A program made the translations under genes and the position numbers. A DNA stretch of 64,000 nt from Planococcus antarcticus DSM 14505 (GTDB lineage Bacteria; Bacillota; Bacilli; Bacillales_A; Planococcaceae), in assembly GCF_001687565.2 (NCBI RefSeq), contig NZ_CP016534.2, forward strand, positions 2,546,501 to 2,610,500, given 5' to 3'. A model generated the notes under the pieces. It saw only the letters and a list, made by a program, of their open reading frames with translations. It searched no databases and was not told the DNA's origin. Below, in pieces: positions 32,341-42,667 of the stretch; the stretch's first letter is position 1; each line of letters starts with the position of its first letter.

Positions 32341-34149
32341 TTATTTATTCAGCAATAATTTTTCGAGTTCGTTTAATTTTTGTTCGAACACCATGCAAGC
32401 TTCTTTAACAGCTTTTGATTGGGTCATGTCAACACCGGCTTTTTTCAGCACTTCTATTGGATAATCTGAGCTTCCTGCCTTGAGGAATTCATTGATGTAA
32501 CGATCGACTGCTGGTTGTCCTTCTTCCAAAATCACTTTACTTAATGCTGTAGCTGCGCTAAAGCCTGTAGCGTATTGGAAGACATAATAATTATAGTAAA
32601 AGTGTGGAATACGTGCCCACTCCATACCAATTTCTTCGTCAGCCGCGACGTCAGGTCCGTAATATTTTTGATTTAGCTCATAATAGACTTCTGTTAAGCG
32701 ATCTGCAGTCAATGCTTCACCGTCTTGGTCCATTTTGTGAATCAAGTGTTCGAACTCGGCAAACATCGTCTGGCGGAATACCGTTCCACGGAATCCATCA
32801 AGCCAGTGGTTCAGCAGGTAAATACGCTCCTGGTCATCTTGTGTAGAATTTACCATGTATTCGTTTAGTAATGCTTCATTGGTCGTCGAAGCCACTTCTG
32901 CTACAAAAATCGAATAATCTCCGTAGACGTATGGCTGATTGGCGCGGGTATAGTAGCTGTGGACACTGTGTCCGAATTCGTGCGCCAAAGTAAATAGATT
33001 GTCTACATTGTCCTGCCAGTTCATCAGGATATAGGGATTAGTTCCATAGGCGCCCGATGAATATGCCCCGCTGCGCTTTCCTTTGTTCTCTTTCACGTCT
33101 ACCCAGCGATTATCGATGCCTTCTTTGACAATGCCTACGTATTCCTCACCAAGTGCTCCAAGCCCTTTAAGCATAAGTTCTATAGCTCTTTCATACGGAA
33201 TTTCCATTTTTACTTCTTTGACCAAAGGTGTATGCATGTCCCACATATGAACTTTGTCGATTCCAAGTACTTCCTTGCGCAGTGCTGCGTAGCGGTGTAA
33301 AAGATGCAGATTGTTGTTGACGGTCTCCACTAGGTTATCGTATACCGCTTCCGGAATATGATCGTCAGCTAATGCTGCCTGGCGCGCCGATTCAAATTTA
33401 CGAATTCTTGCATCAACATTATCACGCTTGATGTTGCCGGATAGCGTTGAAGCGAATGTATTACGAAACTTGCCATAGGTTGCATAAACTGCTTTAAATG
33501 CATCCTCACGCACGCGGCGATCCTTGCTTTCCAGAAATCGGATATAATTGCCATGCGTAATCTGTACTTTTTCACCCGACTCATCTTCTATTTCCGGAAA
33601 CTCTAAATCTGCATTGTTCAGCATACCGAAAGTTTCTGAAGACGCTCGGCTTACTTCGGACATCTGCGCCAGCAGGGATTCCTGCTCTGCGGGCAACACG
33701 TGCGGACGGAGCGCATTCAATTCCTCAAGCGCTTGCTTGTATAAACTGAGACCTTCATGGCTTTCCACATAGCCGTTTAATACAGATTCCTCCAAAGCCA
33801 AAATTTCAGGCGTCAGAAACGACAAGCCAGCCGATACCTTTGCAAATAAAGATTTCACACGGCTATCCATCGCCTGGTATTTCGAGTTTGTCGTATCTTG
33901 ATCGTAGCGCATATGCGAATACGTATAAAGGCGTCTTAGGCGCTCGGTCAATTCATCTTTGTAAACCAGCACTTCGTAAAGGGATTCAGCGCTTTCCTGT
34001 AGTTTTCCTTGATACGACTCTGCTTTGTCTCCGATAGCTGCAACTTCGACAAACTCTTTTTCCCAAAATGCATCGGTTTCAAATATATCTTCCAATTTCC
34101 ACGTTAGTTCTGTCGGAACTTCTTCTCTTGCCAATACTTTGTTCACCAT
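32341..34149 (-). CDS. pepF: Oligoendopeptidase F
   Basis: A 602-residue cytosolic M3 zinc endopeptidase that cuts peptides of roughly 7-17 residues. The zinc motif HEFGH is in TLAHEFGHSVHSYY, with the downstream Glu in FVAEVASTTNEALLNEY. Length is standard. ATG 34149 has GAGGAGG upstream. It lies between RoxS and coiA, in the same order as Bacillus yjbG-yjbF. It probably recycles peptides imported by the two Opp-type systems in this window; this is inference. Confidence 0.96.
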   Translation of the reverse strand: MVNKVLAREEVPTELTWKLEDIFETDAFWEKEFVEVAAIGDKAESYQGKLQESAESLYEVLVYKDELTERLRRLYTYSHMRYDQDTTNSKYQAMDSRVKSLFAKVSAGLSFLTPEILALEESVLNGYVESHEGLSLYKQALEELNALRPHVLPAEQESLLAQMSEVSRASSETFGMLNNADLEFPEIEDESGEKVQITHGNYIRFLESKDRRVREDAFKAVYATYGKFRNTFASTLSGNIKRDNVDARIRKFESARQAALADDHIPEAVYDNLVETVNNNLHLLHRYAALRKEVLGIDKVHMWDMHTPLVKEVKMEIPYERAIELMLKGLGALGEEYVGIVKEGIDNRWVDVKENKGKRSGAYSSGAYGTNPYILMNWQDNVDNLFTLAHEFGHSVHSYYTRANQPYVYGDYSIFVAEVASTTNEALLNEYMVNSTQDDQERIYLLNHWLDGFRGTVFRQTMFAEFEHLIHKMDQDGEALTADRLTEVYYELNQKYYGPDVAADEEIGMEWARIPHFYYNYYVFQYATGFSAATALSKVILEEGQPAVDRYINEFLKAGSSDYPIEVLKKAGVDMTQSKAVKEACMVFEQKLNELEKLLLNK

Positions 34150-34194
34150 TTAATTTCCTCCTCTGTCCCGTTCTTTCGGGAAACGAACTACATC

Positions 34195-35301
34195 TTATTT
34201 TCTCAATTTTCGCAAGCTTTTGCAATAGTTATCATAGGCGATATCCAAAAGTTTGAAATCTTTCGAAGAATGATCCTTCGAAATCAGATATAAGGCCAGG
34301 TAATCTGACACCAGTACTGTCGCTTGAGTTGCTCGGGCAGGATTGGATAACACCAATTTTCCGGAAGCAATCAGCATATCCACCGAAATACCTTTCTCCC
34401 AGCCAGCAACTGCCTGTAATTGCCACAATACCGCAGGCTGCTTCAAACATTCAGCACCGAGTATAGGAATCCCAAACCAAGCCGGCAAATTCGTCATATC
34501 CAGACGCAGTTCATAGCATAGGCGACAATATAAACTTTTTATCCGGTTGTCGAAATACAGCTGACTTCGGATGTATTGCTGTCTGGCATTCCGAAAAATT
34601 CCCAACACCACATTAAATTCCTCTTTTGTCAGTGCTTTTGGTACAGCGAAAGGAAAAACCTGTTTGTTCGTCCCAATCGATTTGGTTTTCCCCACCCAAC
34701 GATTCGTACTCACATAAAACAAATTTGAATGATAATAAAATCGATTACTTGGTGGATAAAACAAAAGAAGAAAAGAAACTTGCTCAGTACTTCTTCTCAT
34801 CTCTACTTCATGTGTCTTTAGATGCAACATCCCAATTTCTTCACGACAAGGCGCTTTTAAGCCTTTTATCCAAATGGCACGTATATTCAGCTTGCGATAA
34901 CCTTCTGACCGCTGTTTAAGTAGTGGGACTGGTATTGTGCTACATTGAAATTCAATCGCAAACTGCCCATTGACCAAAAGGTCCGCACGCTGACGGATTT
35001 GAGGAATATAGCTTTCTAATTCGACTTTTAAGTCTAACCGTTGAAAGAATTGATATAGAAGAAGTTTTCCTTGAAGATGTAGAGAGGATTCAGGTTCACT
35101 GAAATGATCGCAGTCTGAACGAGTTTGGTGCGCAAAATGAGGGATATTAATTTCTCCGATTTTCAAAAGCAGCGGCGCCTTGCAGGAAGGACAGAAGAAT
35201 TTCTCCCGCAAACGAATCTCCTTAAGTTCTGCCCGAGCATGTTTTCCGGTCAAATAGAACAATTCCTGTTGTCTAGTTTTGGCCACTAATATAGTAATCA
35301 C
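34195..35301 (-). CDS. coiA: Competence protein CoiA-like nuclease
   Basis: About 368 residues. CoiA promotes recombination of DNA taken up during transformation. It has an N-terminal zinc-finger-like part (FFCPSCKAPLLLK, then HFAHQ) and a restriction-endonuclease-like core with QRADLLVNGQFAIEFQCS (Asp and Glu-x-Gln). The start is uncertain. The open frame reaches 35439, but that crosses the mecA terminator and stop, so the gene must begin after it. GTG 35301 is given, though AAAGGAG is very close; GTG 35286 or a rare ATT/ATA start between them are alternatives. Competence in this organism is not otherwise shown. Confidence 0.82.
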   Translation of the reverse strand: MITILVAKTRQQELFYLTGKHARAELKEIRLREKFFCPSCKAPLLLKIGEINIPHFAHQTRSDCDHFSEPESSLHLQGKLLLYQFFQRLDLKVELESYIPQIRQRADLLVNGQFAIEFQCSTIPVPLLKQRSEGYRKLNIRAIWIKGLKAPCREEIGMLHLKTHEVEMRRSTEQVSFLLLFYPPSNRFYYHSNLFYVSTNRWVGKTKSIGTNKQVFPFAVPKALTKEEFNVVLGIFRNARQQYIRSQLYFDNRIKSLYCRLCYELRLDMTNLPAWFGIPILGAECLKQPAVLWQLQAVAGWEKGISVDMLIASGKLVLSNPARATQATVLVSDYLALYLISKDHSSKDFKLLDIAYDNYCKSLRKLRK

Positions 35302-35342
35302 TCTCCTTTCTTCTAGTTTATGGAACGAGAGTGACTTTGGCA

Positions 35343-35373
35343 ATAAAAAAAGACCTCCTCGGAAGGAGATCTT
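35343..35373 (-). terminator. Terminator after mecA
   Basis: On the minus strand AAGATCTCCT-TCCG-AGGAGGTCTT (one G-U pair), then seven Ts. It sits exactly at the mecA stop. Confidence 0.88.
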
Positions 35374-36028
35374 AGCCAAAATAATGAAGTACGTTTGAGA
35401 GCGCGTCTTTTTTGAAAATTGGTTTTCCGTATTCCTCAAGACGGTGCACCGTTACCGGTGATGTGCGCAAATATTCTGAGATGATGCTGACATTATTTTT
35501 AATATCTTCTTCTGAATGAAGGATTTCATCAAAATTTGTATAAAGGTAATACTTGTTGTCGAAATGATAAACTGCGGATTCGATTGGAACATACATCAAC
35601 CGGCGCGCAATCGGCAACAATTCTTCCACTTCAGAGAAAACAAACGTATATTCAAGTTTCTTAATATCAGGTTCATCGAAAACCGGTTCGAACTCATCAA
35701 ATTCCGGAGTGGCCGCGTCTTCACTTGCAAACATTTTACGACGTTCTTCTATATCATCAGGCATATCAAGCTTCTGCCCATCTTTAGTTAATTGAGCACG
35801 TGTGACAGTAACTTCAAGACCTTTGTCCATAGCCTGGACTTGGATCCAAAGCGGACCTTCCATTACGAAATCTGCTTCTTCATTGACTTCATCCATCATT
35901 TCCCAAAAAAGCTCTTCGCTCTTATCTCTGTTAAACCAGATTTCGTCACGGCTAAACCCTCGCTCTTCAACGTCGAGATAGGAAATGTAAAATTTAACTG
36001 TGTTGTCGTTGATACGTTCTATTTCCAT
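35372..36028 (-). CDS. mecA: Adaptor protein MecA
   Basis: A 218-residue adaptor that binds ClpC and presents clients such as ComK for ClpCP degradation. The N-terminal target-binding domain begins MEIERINDNTVKFYISYLD, followed by an acidic linker and the C-terminal ClpC-binding domain (LEYTFVFSEVEELLPIARRL). ATG 36028 is chosen: GGAGAGGTG lies just upstream and family members start here; the longer frame to 36151 is not credible. It lies between coiA and spx, as in Bacillus. With Spx, SpxH and ClpB it makes this a proteolysis-control locus. Confidence 0.94.
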   Translation of the reverse strand: MEIERINDNTVKFYISYLDVEERGFSRDEIWFNRDKSEELFWEMMDEVNEEADFVMEGPLWIQVQAMDKGLEVTVTRAQLTKDGQKLDMPDDIEERRKMFASEDAATPEFDEFEPVFDEPDIKKLEYTFVFSEVEELLPIARRLMYVPIESAVYHFDNKYYLYTNFDEILHSEEDIKNNVSIISEYLRTSPVTVHRLEEYGKPIFKKDALSNVLHYFG

Positions 36029-36211
36029 TTTACACCTCTCCTTTACGGTTTGGACTAAGAGAACATTCCTCAGAGCCGTGCTATGTTTCTTTTCACAAGT
36101 ATAACTTTTTTCACGGACAAAGAAAAAGTTTATGCCTATACCCAAAGACAAGTTTCAAGTACATAGAGTTTAATCTACTCAACTGATTTTTGCAACTAAT
36201 TTAAAATAAAG

Positions 36212-36262
36212 AAAAGCTGTCCCAGATCTCTTATGAAATACCATAAAGACCGGACAGCTGAT
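36212..36262 (-). terminator. Probable terminator after spx
   Basis: AGCTGTCC/GGACAGCT (36215-36222 with 36252-36259) encloses a long loop. On the minus strand the 3' side is followed by TTTTCTTTATTTT. Confidence 0.65.
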
Positions 36263-36272
36263 GTGCTTATTG

Positions 36273-36668
36273 TTAGTTCACCATTCGTTGAGCTTCGAGC
36301 AATTGATAAGCTCTAACTTTACGTGGTAGGAATCGACGGATTTCATCTTCATTGTAGCCAACCTGCAGGCGTTTCTCGTCCATAATGATCGGGCGACGCA
36401 ACAGTCCTGGATGCTCTTGAATTAACTCATATAGGCGCTGAAGCGGTAAACTCTCAACATCTACATTCAATTTTTGAAATATCTTAGAACGGGTAGAGAT
36501 GATTTCATCTGTGCCGTCTTCAGTCATGCGTAAAATTTCTTTAATTTCACTGATTGTCAAAGGTTCAGAAAAAATATTGCGTTCTGTATACGGGATCTCG
36601 TGTTCCTCAAGCCAAGCTTTTGCTTTTCTGCAAGATGTACAGCTCGGAGAAGTGAATAATGTAACCAT
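36273..36668 (-). CDS. spx: Transcriptional regulator Spx
   Basis: A 131-residue ArsC-fold regulator that binds the RNA polymerase alpha C-terminal domain to switch on thiol-stress genes and block activator-dependent ones. It starts [20 protein letters not shown] with the redox switch C-T-S-C at 10-13. The alpha-binding and Arg92 region is HPGLLRRPI. The frame contains two adjacent ATGs (36671 and 36668); the second gives the family's standard 131 residues. AAAGGAAG lies upstream. It is the substrate of SpxH-ClpXP encoded at 31 kb. Confidence 0.96.
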   Translation of the reverse strand: MVTLFTSPSCTSCRKAKAWLEEHEIPYTERNIFSEPLTISEIKEILRMTEDGTDEIISTRSKIFQKLNVDVESLPLQRLYELIQEHPGLLRRPIIMDEKRLQVGYNEDEIRRFLPRKVRAYQLLEAQRMVN

Positions 36669-37172
36669 CATAATGGAGCACTTCCTTTCGGATTCTTGAA
36701 AATTAGTGTAATTCATTTTTCAAATTAGAATCATTATAGTTTAGAGGCTCTACATTCATTATACAATGTATCTAGGAGTTTTAATAGTATTTATCAAGAA
36801 AAAAAATAAAAACTACCCTTTTTGTCACAAAATAGCTATATATTCTTTATACTTTCATGACTATATAACTTAATTTACCCCTTTTTCTTTTGTCGTAAAC
36901 TTCCAAACTGGATTTATTTATTCTCAGTTACAGCTTCCTTTTGAAAATCCTATACATAAATCCTTTACATATATATTACGTTTCAAAAAGAAAATAGTTT
37001 CATACAAACCACAAATACATACTGAACAAATCGTTTTGACCGAACAGATCGCCTTGCACTTTCTACTAACAAGATCCGTTTTGAGGTTAGCGCTAAGCGA
37101 TTTATTTGAAGACCCCTTTTGTGCATGTGGAAAAACTATTTTTAATCCTAAGACCGATTTCTCCACGAAAGG
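36669..37172. other. AT-rich intergenic region with the spx promoter area
   Basis: About 500 bp without a credible gene. Two minus-strand TATAAT hexamers upstream of spx (complements near 36731-36736 and 36760-36765) suggest several promoters, but their -35 boxes are weak. A 10-bp palindrome TTAGCGCTAA lies at 37087-37096. Nothing else was recognised. Confidence 0.4.
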
Positions 37173-38381
37173 TCAAGGTGTATAATCCACGCCTGGTGAA
37201 TAGGAATTGCTCGCGTTCCAAAGAAGGAATTCATCAATTCCATTATCATTCAAGGCTTTGATTTGAGCTTCTACCTCCGTTTTGCCGTATCTCATGTAGT
37301 TGCCGCTCCCAAGGTAACTCGCTGTGAAGTCCTGTAGCCACGGTCGTGAGACAGGTGGATTGTCCAAAGTGGATAGTACTTGGTTTTCCACCTTGGCATA
37401 CTCAGCCACCAGCTGGTAAGGTTCAAGATCCGGTTTGGCGATCCCAAAATAAGAGGTCCAATGACTAGGATAAATCATAGATGAAATGACATCCACATTC
37501 CCGGAGATCTTTGAGAAATTTTGTCCGATGCCTGGTGCTTCCTTTAAAGTTGCAGCATAACCGAAAATGTCTACCGACACTTCAACTCCGTAAGGCTCTA
37601 ATTGCTCTCTTGCATAAGCAACAAAATCAGTGACTGCTTCGACTCTTCTCTGTACAGGATCAACTTCAGAATCTGCATAGTCGCCAAGTGAATAGCTTAA
37701 ATCATCAGCACGGTTTTCAAATCCTTCGGGGAACCGGACATAATCGAATTGAATTTCTTTAAACCCTAGTTTAGCCGCTTCGATAGCAATCTGGACGTTA
37801 TGATCCCATACCTCCTGGAGAAACGGATTAACGAATGATTCTCCGCGGTTATTTTTCCAGACCTGATCACCATCCATGAATGTTAGTTCCGGCTTGCTTT
37901 CCGCCAGAACTGTATCTTTAAAAACAACAACACGGGCAATCGGGTAAATTTCTTTATCCTCTAATCGTTCCAGCATTGCTCTCGGATCCTTTATTAAAGC
38001 TTTTCCCATTCCAAGCTCTGCCAAGGCGGAACTTTCTTCAGGTATGTATGTCAAGTGGCCAATATCTTCTTTTATGTCAATGACCATAGTATTTAAATCT
38101 GTTTCATCGACCAGGTTAATCAACGAGTCAAACCGTTCTCCTCCAGCAGAATTGGCTGTTACGAAAATTCCGCGGACAGCATCCGGATAGGCAAATTCCA
38201 ACCCTGAATCAAACTTATATAGCTTCGATGTTGCCAGTACCCGTGAGTCCATTTCAACGGTATGGTAAGCTCGTGGTGTAAAATCTGGAGCCTTGTCTTC
38301 CTCAGCAGCGTATACGTTGCCTGCACTTGCTATATTGATACTTGCTGCAAAAATTGCCAGCCATTTCCAAGATTTTGCCAT
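37173..38381 (-). CDS. Secreted putative glycoside hydrolase, DUF4015 family
   Basis: A 402-residue exported protein with a signal peptide ending near NVYAAEE. A TIM-barrel-like putative glycosidase domain (DUF4015) follows, with VRGIFVTANSAGG, DLNTMVIDIKEDIGHLTY, GFKEIQFDYVRFPEG, SVDIFGYAA and DVISSMIYPSHW. Acidic residues in QFDYVRFP and SVDIFG are candidates for catalysis. Substrate and role are unknown; cell-wall or capsule polysaccharide is a guess. ATG 38381 is chosen because AAAGGGG lies 8 nt upstream; the GTG at 38390 overlaps it. No terminator is obvious downstream. Confidence 0.85.
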   Translation of the reverse strand: MAKSWKWLAIFAASINIASAGNVYAAEEDKAPDFTPRAYHTVEMDSRVLATSKLYKFDSGLEFAYPDAVRGIFVTANSAGGERFDSLINLVDETDLNTMVIDIKEDIGHLTYIPEESSALAELGMGKALIKDPRAMLERLEDKEIYPIARVVVFKDTVLAESKPELTFMDGDQVWKNNRGESFVNPFLQEVWDHNVQIAIEAAKLGFKEIQFDYVRFPEGFENRADDLSYSLGDYADSEVDPVQRRVEAVTDFVAYAREQLEPYGVEVSVDIFGYAATLKEAPGIGQNFSKISGNVDVISSMIYPSHWTSYFGIAKPDLEPYQLVAEYAKVENQVLSTLDNPPVSRPWLQDFTASYLGSGNYMRYGKTEVEAQIKALNDNGIDEFLLWNASNSYSPGVDYTP

Positions 38382-38659
38382 CCTCTGCACCCCTTTAACT
38401 TGCTTTTGCGGTCAACAAAACATTCATTTCTCCAAGCGGAGACTCTACATCGCAAAAGTTCAATTGGATTTCCTAGCAATCAACCAGGGTTGAAGAATCT
38501 TTATCAATCAAAGCTCCCTTATATCCATTGTTCTTCCATTCTATCATTTATTTGACTAATTGAAATAAGAAAATTGTCGATACATGGGCCATTCTCGAAA
38601 GAAACACCATGGACACTGTAAACATAGCCTCCGGCGCAGAAAGAAGGATGCTAGCCATC
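38382..38659. other. Intergenic region, nothing recognised
   Basis: About 280 bp between the DUF4015 gene start and the oppF terminator. It should carry the promoter of the DUF4015 gene; no clear consensus, operator or repeat was seen. Confidence 0.5.
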
Positions 38660-38688
38660 AAAAAAACGATGTCCCAGAGGACATCGTT
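38660..38688 (-). terminator. Terminator of the opp operon
   Basis: Perfect 10-bp stem AACGATGTCC/GGACATCGTT (38665-38674 with 38679-38688), followed on the minus strand by seven Ts. Confidence 0.92.
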
Positions 38689-38694
38689 CTGCTA

Positions 38695-39633
38695 TTAAAG
38701 GGTCACTGAAGCCGCTTTGATCGATTCTAGTTCGCGTTCTGAACATTGTACAAAATGGCCAGGGCTGATTTCTCTCATGCGAACATCATCAGCTTTTGTA
38801 TAGTCGTGTACTGCCGGATCGTAGGATTTACGGATCCGGTTGCGCTCATAGTTTGGATCTGGCAGTGGAATCGCCGACAATAAAGATTGTGTATATGGAT
38901 GCAACGGGTTATTGTATAGCTCTTCAGCAGGTGCAAGCTCCACTAATTTGCCAAAATACATAACACCGATGCGATCTGAAATGTATTTAACCATTGATAG
39001 ATCATGGGCGATAAACAGGAAAGTCAATCCTTTTTCCTCTTGAAGTTCCTTCAATAGGTTAACAACCTGTGCCTGGATAGAAACATCCAATGCAGAGATC
39101 GGCTCATCCGCAATGATAAAATCTGGTTCTACAGCTAAAGCACGAGCGATGCCAAGACGCTGCCGCTGTCCGCCGGAGAACTCATGCGGGTAGCGGTTGG
39201 CGTGCTCTTTGTTCAACCCAACTGTCTCGAGTAAATCATAGACCATCTGTTTACGTTCAGTCTGGTTTTTTGCTAAGCCATGGATATCGATACCTTCAGC
39301 AATAATATCCATTACTTTCATACGCTGGTTTAACGAAGCATACGGATCTTGAAAGATCATCTGCATTTTACGGTTGAATTTTTTCAAGTCCTGCTTTGAT
39401 TTCTTGCCGTGAACATTTTCGCCTTCATAGAAAACATCGCCATCCGTTGCATCATATAAACGAATAATGGAGCGTCCAGTTGTGGATTTTCCACAACCTG
39501 ATTCGCCAACTAACCCCAAAGTTTCTCCCCTGTAAATATCAAAGCTGATATCATCTACCGCGCGGACTTCATTCGCTTTACCGATATTGAAATATTGTTT
39601 TAGGTTTTTAATTTCGAGTAATTTCTCAGCCAT
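38695..39633 (-). CDS. oppF: Oligopeptide ABC transporter ATP-binding protein OppF
   Basis: A 312-residue ATPase subunit. Walker A is GESGCGKST (about 41-49), the signature [15 protein letters not shown], and Walker B FIIADEP. The C-terminal oligopeptide/dipeptide-transporter region has HPYTQSLLSAIPLPDP and a Cys near VQCSERE. It pairs with OppD to drive peptide import. ATG 39633 overlaps the oppD stop by one base (TAATG). Last gene of oppABCDF. Confidence 0.94.
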   Translation of the reverse strand: MAEKLLEIKNLKQYFNIGKANEVRAVDDISFDIYRGETLGLVGESGCGKSTTGRSIIRLYDATDGDVFYEGENVHGKKSKQDLKKFNRKMQMIFQDPYASLNQRMKVMDIIAEGIDIHGLAKNQTERKQMVYDLLETVGLNKEHANRYPHEFSGGQRQRLGIARALAVEPDFIIADEPISALDVSIQAQVVNLLKELQEEKGLTFLFIAHDLSMVKYISDRIGVMYFGKLVELAPAEELYNNPLHPYTQSLLSAIPLPDPNYERNRIRKSYDPAVHDYTKADDVRMREISPGHFVQCSERELESIKAASVTL

Positions 39634-40688
39634 TACACCGCGCCCCCTTCATAATATCTGCTTCCTGGGAATTTTTTCATGCGTTCAATAACAGTTAAAG
39701 GCGGTTCTACCTGAGGCGCATCCGGATGCAACAACCATGTTGCAGCTGAATGTGTATCACTGACTTTAAAGAATGGAGGATTTTGTTCCATATCGATTTT
39801 CAGTGCATACTCACTTCGAAGAGCAAAGGCATCTCCCTTCGGTGGATCCAATAAATCAGGTGGTGTTCCTGGGATTGCATATAATTTTGCATCTTCAGTG
39901 TCCAATGATGGCATCGAGCTCAATAAGCCCCATGTATAAGGATGTTGCGGATTATAGAAAATTTCATCAACCGTACCGATTTCAACAATTTTCCCACCGT
40001 ACATAACAGCTACACGATCTGCTACGTTCGCCACAACACCAAGATCGTGTGTGATGAAAATAATAGATGTATCGATTTTTTTCTGTAAGTCTTTCATCAA
40101 TTCCAAAATTTGCGCTTGAATTGTTACATCAAGAGCAGTTGTAGGCTCATCTGCAATCAAGATTTTCGGATTGCATGCCAGTGATATGGCGATAACGATC
40201 CGTTGGCGCTGTCCGCCTGAAAATTGGTGAGGGTATTGTTTCATCCGCAATTCAGGTTTTGGCATACCGACTAGACGCAACAAGTCGATTGCTACTTTTT
40301 TCGCTTCGCCTTTGCTAATTTTCTGGTGCTTCAGCAAAGGTTCTGTCAATTGCCGGCCAATCGGCATCGTTGGGTTTAAGGAAGTCATCGGATCTTGGAA
40401 AATCATTGAAATTTCTTTTCCTCGGATTTTCTGCATCTCCCGATCACTCAATTTTGTCAAATCTCGACCACCAAATAAAATTTCACCACTTTTAAATTCT
40501 GCCGATTGTTCTGGCAGTAAACGCATAATGGATTTTGTCGTAACAGATTTCCCTGAACCCGACTCTCCTACGATTGCTAAAGTTTCACCTTTATATAGAT
40601 CAAAGTTGACCCCACGTATCGCTTTAACTTCCCCGCCTTGGGTGTTAAAGGAAAGTTCAAGGTCTTTTACTTGTAAAATTTTCTCCAT
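39633..40688 (-). CDS. oppD: Oligopeptide ABC transporter ATP-binding protein OppD
   Basis: A 351-residue ATPase subunit with Walker [10 protein letters not shown], signature [14 protein letters not shown], Walker B ILIADEP and the C-terminal [15 protein letters not shown]. Opp-type ATPases often carry a C-terminal cysteine cluster; here this region lacks it ([16 protein letters not shown]), a small deviation. It lies 15 bp after oppC and overlaps oppF by one base. Confidence 0.94.
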   Translation of the reverse strand: MEKILQVKDLELSFNTQGGEVKAIRGVNFDLYKGETLAIVGESGSGKSVTTKSIMRLLPEQSAEFKSGEILFGGRDLTKLSDREMQKIRGKEISMIFQDPMTSLNPTMPIGRQLTEPLLKHQKISKGEAKKVAIDLLRLVGMPKPELRMKQYPHQFSGGQRQRIVIAISLACNPKILIADEPTTALDVTIQAQILELMKDLQKKIDTSIIFITHDLGVVANVADRVAVMYGGKIVEIGTVDEIFYNPQHPYTWGLLSSMPSLDTEDAKLYAIPGTPPDLLDPPKGDAFALRSEYALKIDMEQNPPFFKVSDTHSAATWLLHPDAPQVEPPLTVIERMKKFPGSRYYEGGAV

Positions 40689-40703
40689 TATTAACTTTCC
40701 TCC

Positions 40704-41732
40704 TTAATCTTTCATCTTCGGATCGAGGGCATCACGAAGTCCATCACCGATCAAGTTAAATGCAATCATAATTAAGCTCAACAAGACGGCCGGGAATGCT
40801 AGAATATGCGGTGCAAATTGAATTAACGCATAACCGTCGTTAATCAAGGTTCCGAGCGAAGCATCCGGCGCCTGAAGTCCAAGTCCGATAAAGCTTAGGA
40901 AAGCTTCAAAGAAAATAGCACTTGGGATGGTGAACATCGTATTGATGATGATTACCCCTAAAACGTTCGGCATTAAATGCTTCCAGATAATGCGGCTATC
41001 GCTCGCACCTAAGGTACGGGCAGCCAAAACGAATTCCTGGCTCTTATATTTGAGGACTTGTCCACGAACGACTCGGGACATTCCCGTCCATCCGGTGATG
41101 GTCAAAGCGATGATAATGGCTAGTATCCCTGGGTCCATAATTAAGATAAAGAGGATTACCACAACCAGGTTTGGAATTCCTGTTAAAATTTCAACGATCC
41201 GCTGCATAAAGTCATCAATACGTCCGCCGAAGTATCCTGAAACTCCTCCGTAAATGACCCCAATTAGCATATCAATTGCTGCCGCAACGAAGGCAATAAA
41301 TAAAGATACTTGAGTCCCTTTCCAGACACGCGAGAACATATCGCGTCCAAGTCCATCTGTCCCGAACCAATAGTTGACTTCAACATTTTTCATCTCATAT
41401 AAGTCAACTTCTTCACCAGCCAAAGTACCGACACCATTAAGAATTCCCAAGTTCTCAATGACTGGAATTTTTGGCGGCAGATTTGCATGAGTGATGGTTT
41501 GATCGTTTGGTTCGTACGGACTGATGACCGGTCCTAAAAATGCCATGATAACGATCAAGCCAAATAGGATCATGCTAAACAACGCACCTTTGTTTTTACG
41601 GATGCGATACCAGGCATCTTGCCAAAAGCTGACACTTGGTTTTGTGATACGTTCAGCCTGCTGAGAATCCAATGTAATCCGCTCAAACGAACCTTTTGGC
41701 AATTCTGGAATTTTATCAATTTTCTGAGTCAT
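40704..41732 (-). CDS. oppC: Oligopeptide ABC transporter permease OppC
   Basis: A 342-residue inner-membrane permease with six main helices. The N-terminal cytoplasmic tail is about 45 residues, the OppC-type first helix is ALFSMILFGLIVIMAFLGP, and the family segment FGTDGLGRDMFSRVW precedes the core. The EAA loop reads KYKSQEFVLAARTLGAS. It forms the channel with OppB, with which it shares a 1-bp overlap. Confidence 0.94.
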   Translation of the reverse strand: MTQKIDKIPELPKGSFERITLDSQQAERITKPSVSFWQDAWYRIRKNKGALFSMILFGLIVIMAFLGPVISPYEPNDQTITHANLPPKIPVIENLGILNGVGTLAGEEVDLYEMKNVEVNYWFGTDGLGRDMFSRVWKGTQVSLFIAFVAAAIDMLIGVIYGGVSGYFGGRIDDFMQRIVEILTGIPNLVVVILFILIMDPGILAIIIALTITGWTGMSRVVRGQVLKYKSQEFVLAARTLGASDSRIIWKHLMPNVLGVIIINTMFTIPSAIFFEAFLSFIGLGLQAPDASLGTLINDGYALIQFAPHILAFPAVLLSLIMIAFNLIGDGLRDALDPKMKD

Positions 41733-42667
41733 TAACTTTTACCTCCTGAAAGACGGATACGGGGATCAATGACACCATACAAAATGTCTACCAGCAAGAT
41801 AATCACAATCAGAAATACTGAGAAGAAAATAGTGGTTCCCATAATGATGGAGAAATCGCTGACGATAATCGATTTAACAAACTGTTCCCCGATGCCTGGA
41901 ATTGCGAAAATCTGTTCGACAACGAGTGATCCTGTAAGAATAGCTACAGCCATCGGTCCTAAAACCGTAATTAACGGGATTAATGCGTTCCGGAATGCAT
42001 GTTTGAATGCGATTTCTGATCCACTGGCACCTTTAGCTTTCGCTAGTGTAATATAATCCGAACCAAGAACTTCAATCATTTCAGTACGGATGAAACGTGC
42101 TGCCGTAGCGAGTGGGAACATTGCTAGCGCAACAGATGGCAGGACGCTGGACATGAAGCCATCCTTCCATAAAGCTACCGGGAACAAATCCCATTTTAAT
42201 CCGAACCAATATTGCAGCAGTGAAGCAAAGACGAAAGAAGGAATCGATATTCCGACAATCGCTACAAATGTGCTGGTGTAGTCAATCCATGTGTTTTGCC
42301 TTAGAGCTGCAATCATTCCCAACAAAATTCCCAAAACGGTTCCCAAAACCATTCCCTGAAAACCTATTTGAGCTGAAGGACCCATTCGGCTTAAAATGAC
42401 ATCTGTAACTTCCGCTCCTTTAAACTGGTTAATGGAAATTCCTAAATCACCTTGTAATAGCCCAAACATGTAATCAAAATACTGAACCGGAAGTGGTTTA
42501 TCCAATCCATATCTGGCTTCTACGACTGCCCTTTGTTCTGGAGATAATTTATCTGCGGAAGCGACGGGGGACCCTGGTAAAACTTTTATTAAGAAAAAAG
42601 TAAAAGTAGCGATCAGTGCTAAAGTGATCACCATATAAATTAAACGCTTGCCAATATACTTCGCCAT
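41732..42667 (-). CDS. oppB: Oligopeptide ABC transporter permease OppB
   Basis: A 311-residue permease with six membrane helices. It starts with the OppB/DppB-type helix (LIYMVITLALIATFTFFLIKVLPG) and carries LSPEQRAVVEARYGLDKPL and an EAA loop around SDYITLAKAKGASG. The C-terminus ends VIDPRIRL. ATG 42667 has GGAGGTG upstream. A hairpin in the 190-bp gap after oppA probably makes oppA more abundant than oppBCDF. Confidence 0.94.
   Translation of the reverse strand: MAKYIGKRLIYMVITLALIATFTFFLIKVLPGSPVASADKLSPEQRAVVEARYGLDKPLPVQYFDYMFGLLQGDLGISINQFKGAEVTDVILSRMGPSAQIGFQGMVLGTVLGILLGMIAALRQNTWIDYTSTFVAIVGISIPSFVFASLLQYWFGLKWDLFPVALWKDGFMSSVLPSVALAMFPLATAARFIRTEMIEVLGSDYITLAKAKGASGSEIAFKHAFRNALIPLITVLGPMAVAILTGSLVVEQIFAIPGIGEQFVKSIIVSDFSIIMGTTIFFSVFLIVIILLVDILYGVIDPRIRLSGGKS

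Noticed and set aside
35302..35439. N-terminal extension of the CoiA frame
   Set aside because: It would cross the mecA stop and terminator, and it does not resemble CoiA.
36924..37166. 80-codon minus-strand frame in the spx upstream gap
   Set aside because: No ribosome site and no recognisable domain; composition looks non-coding.
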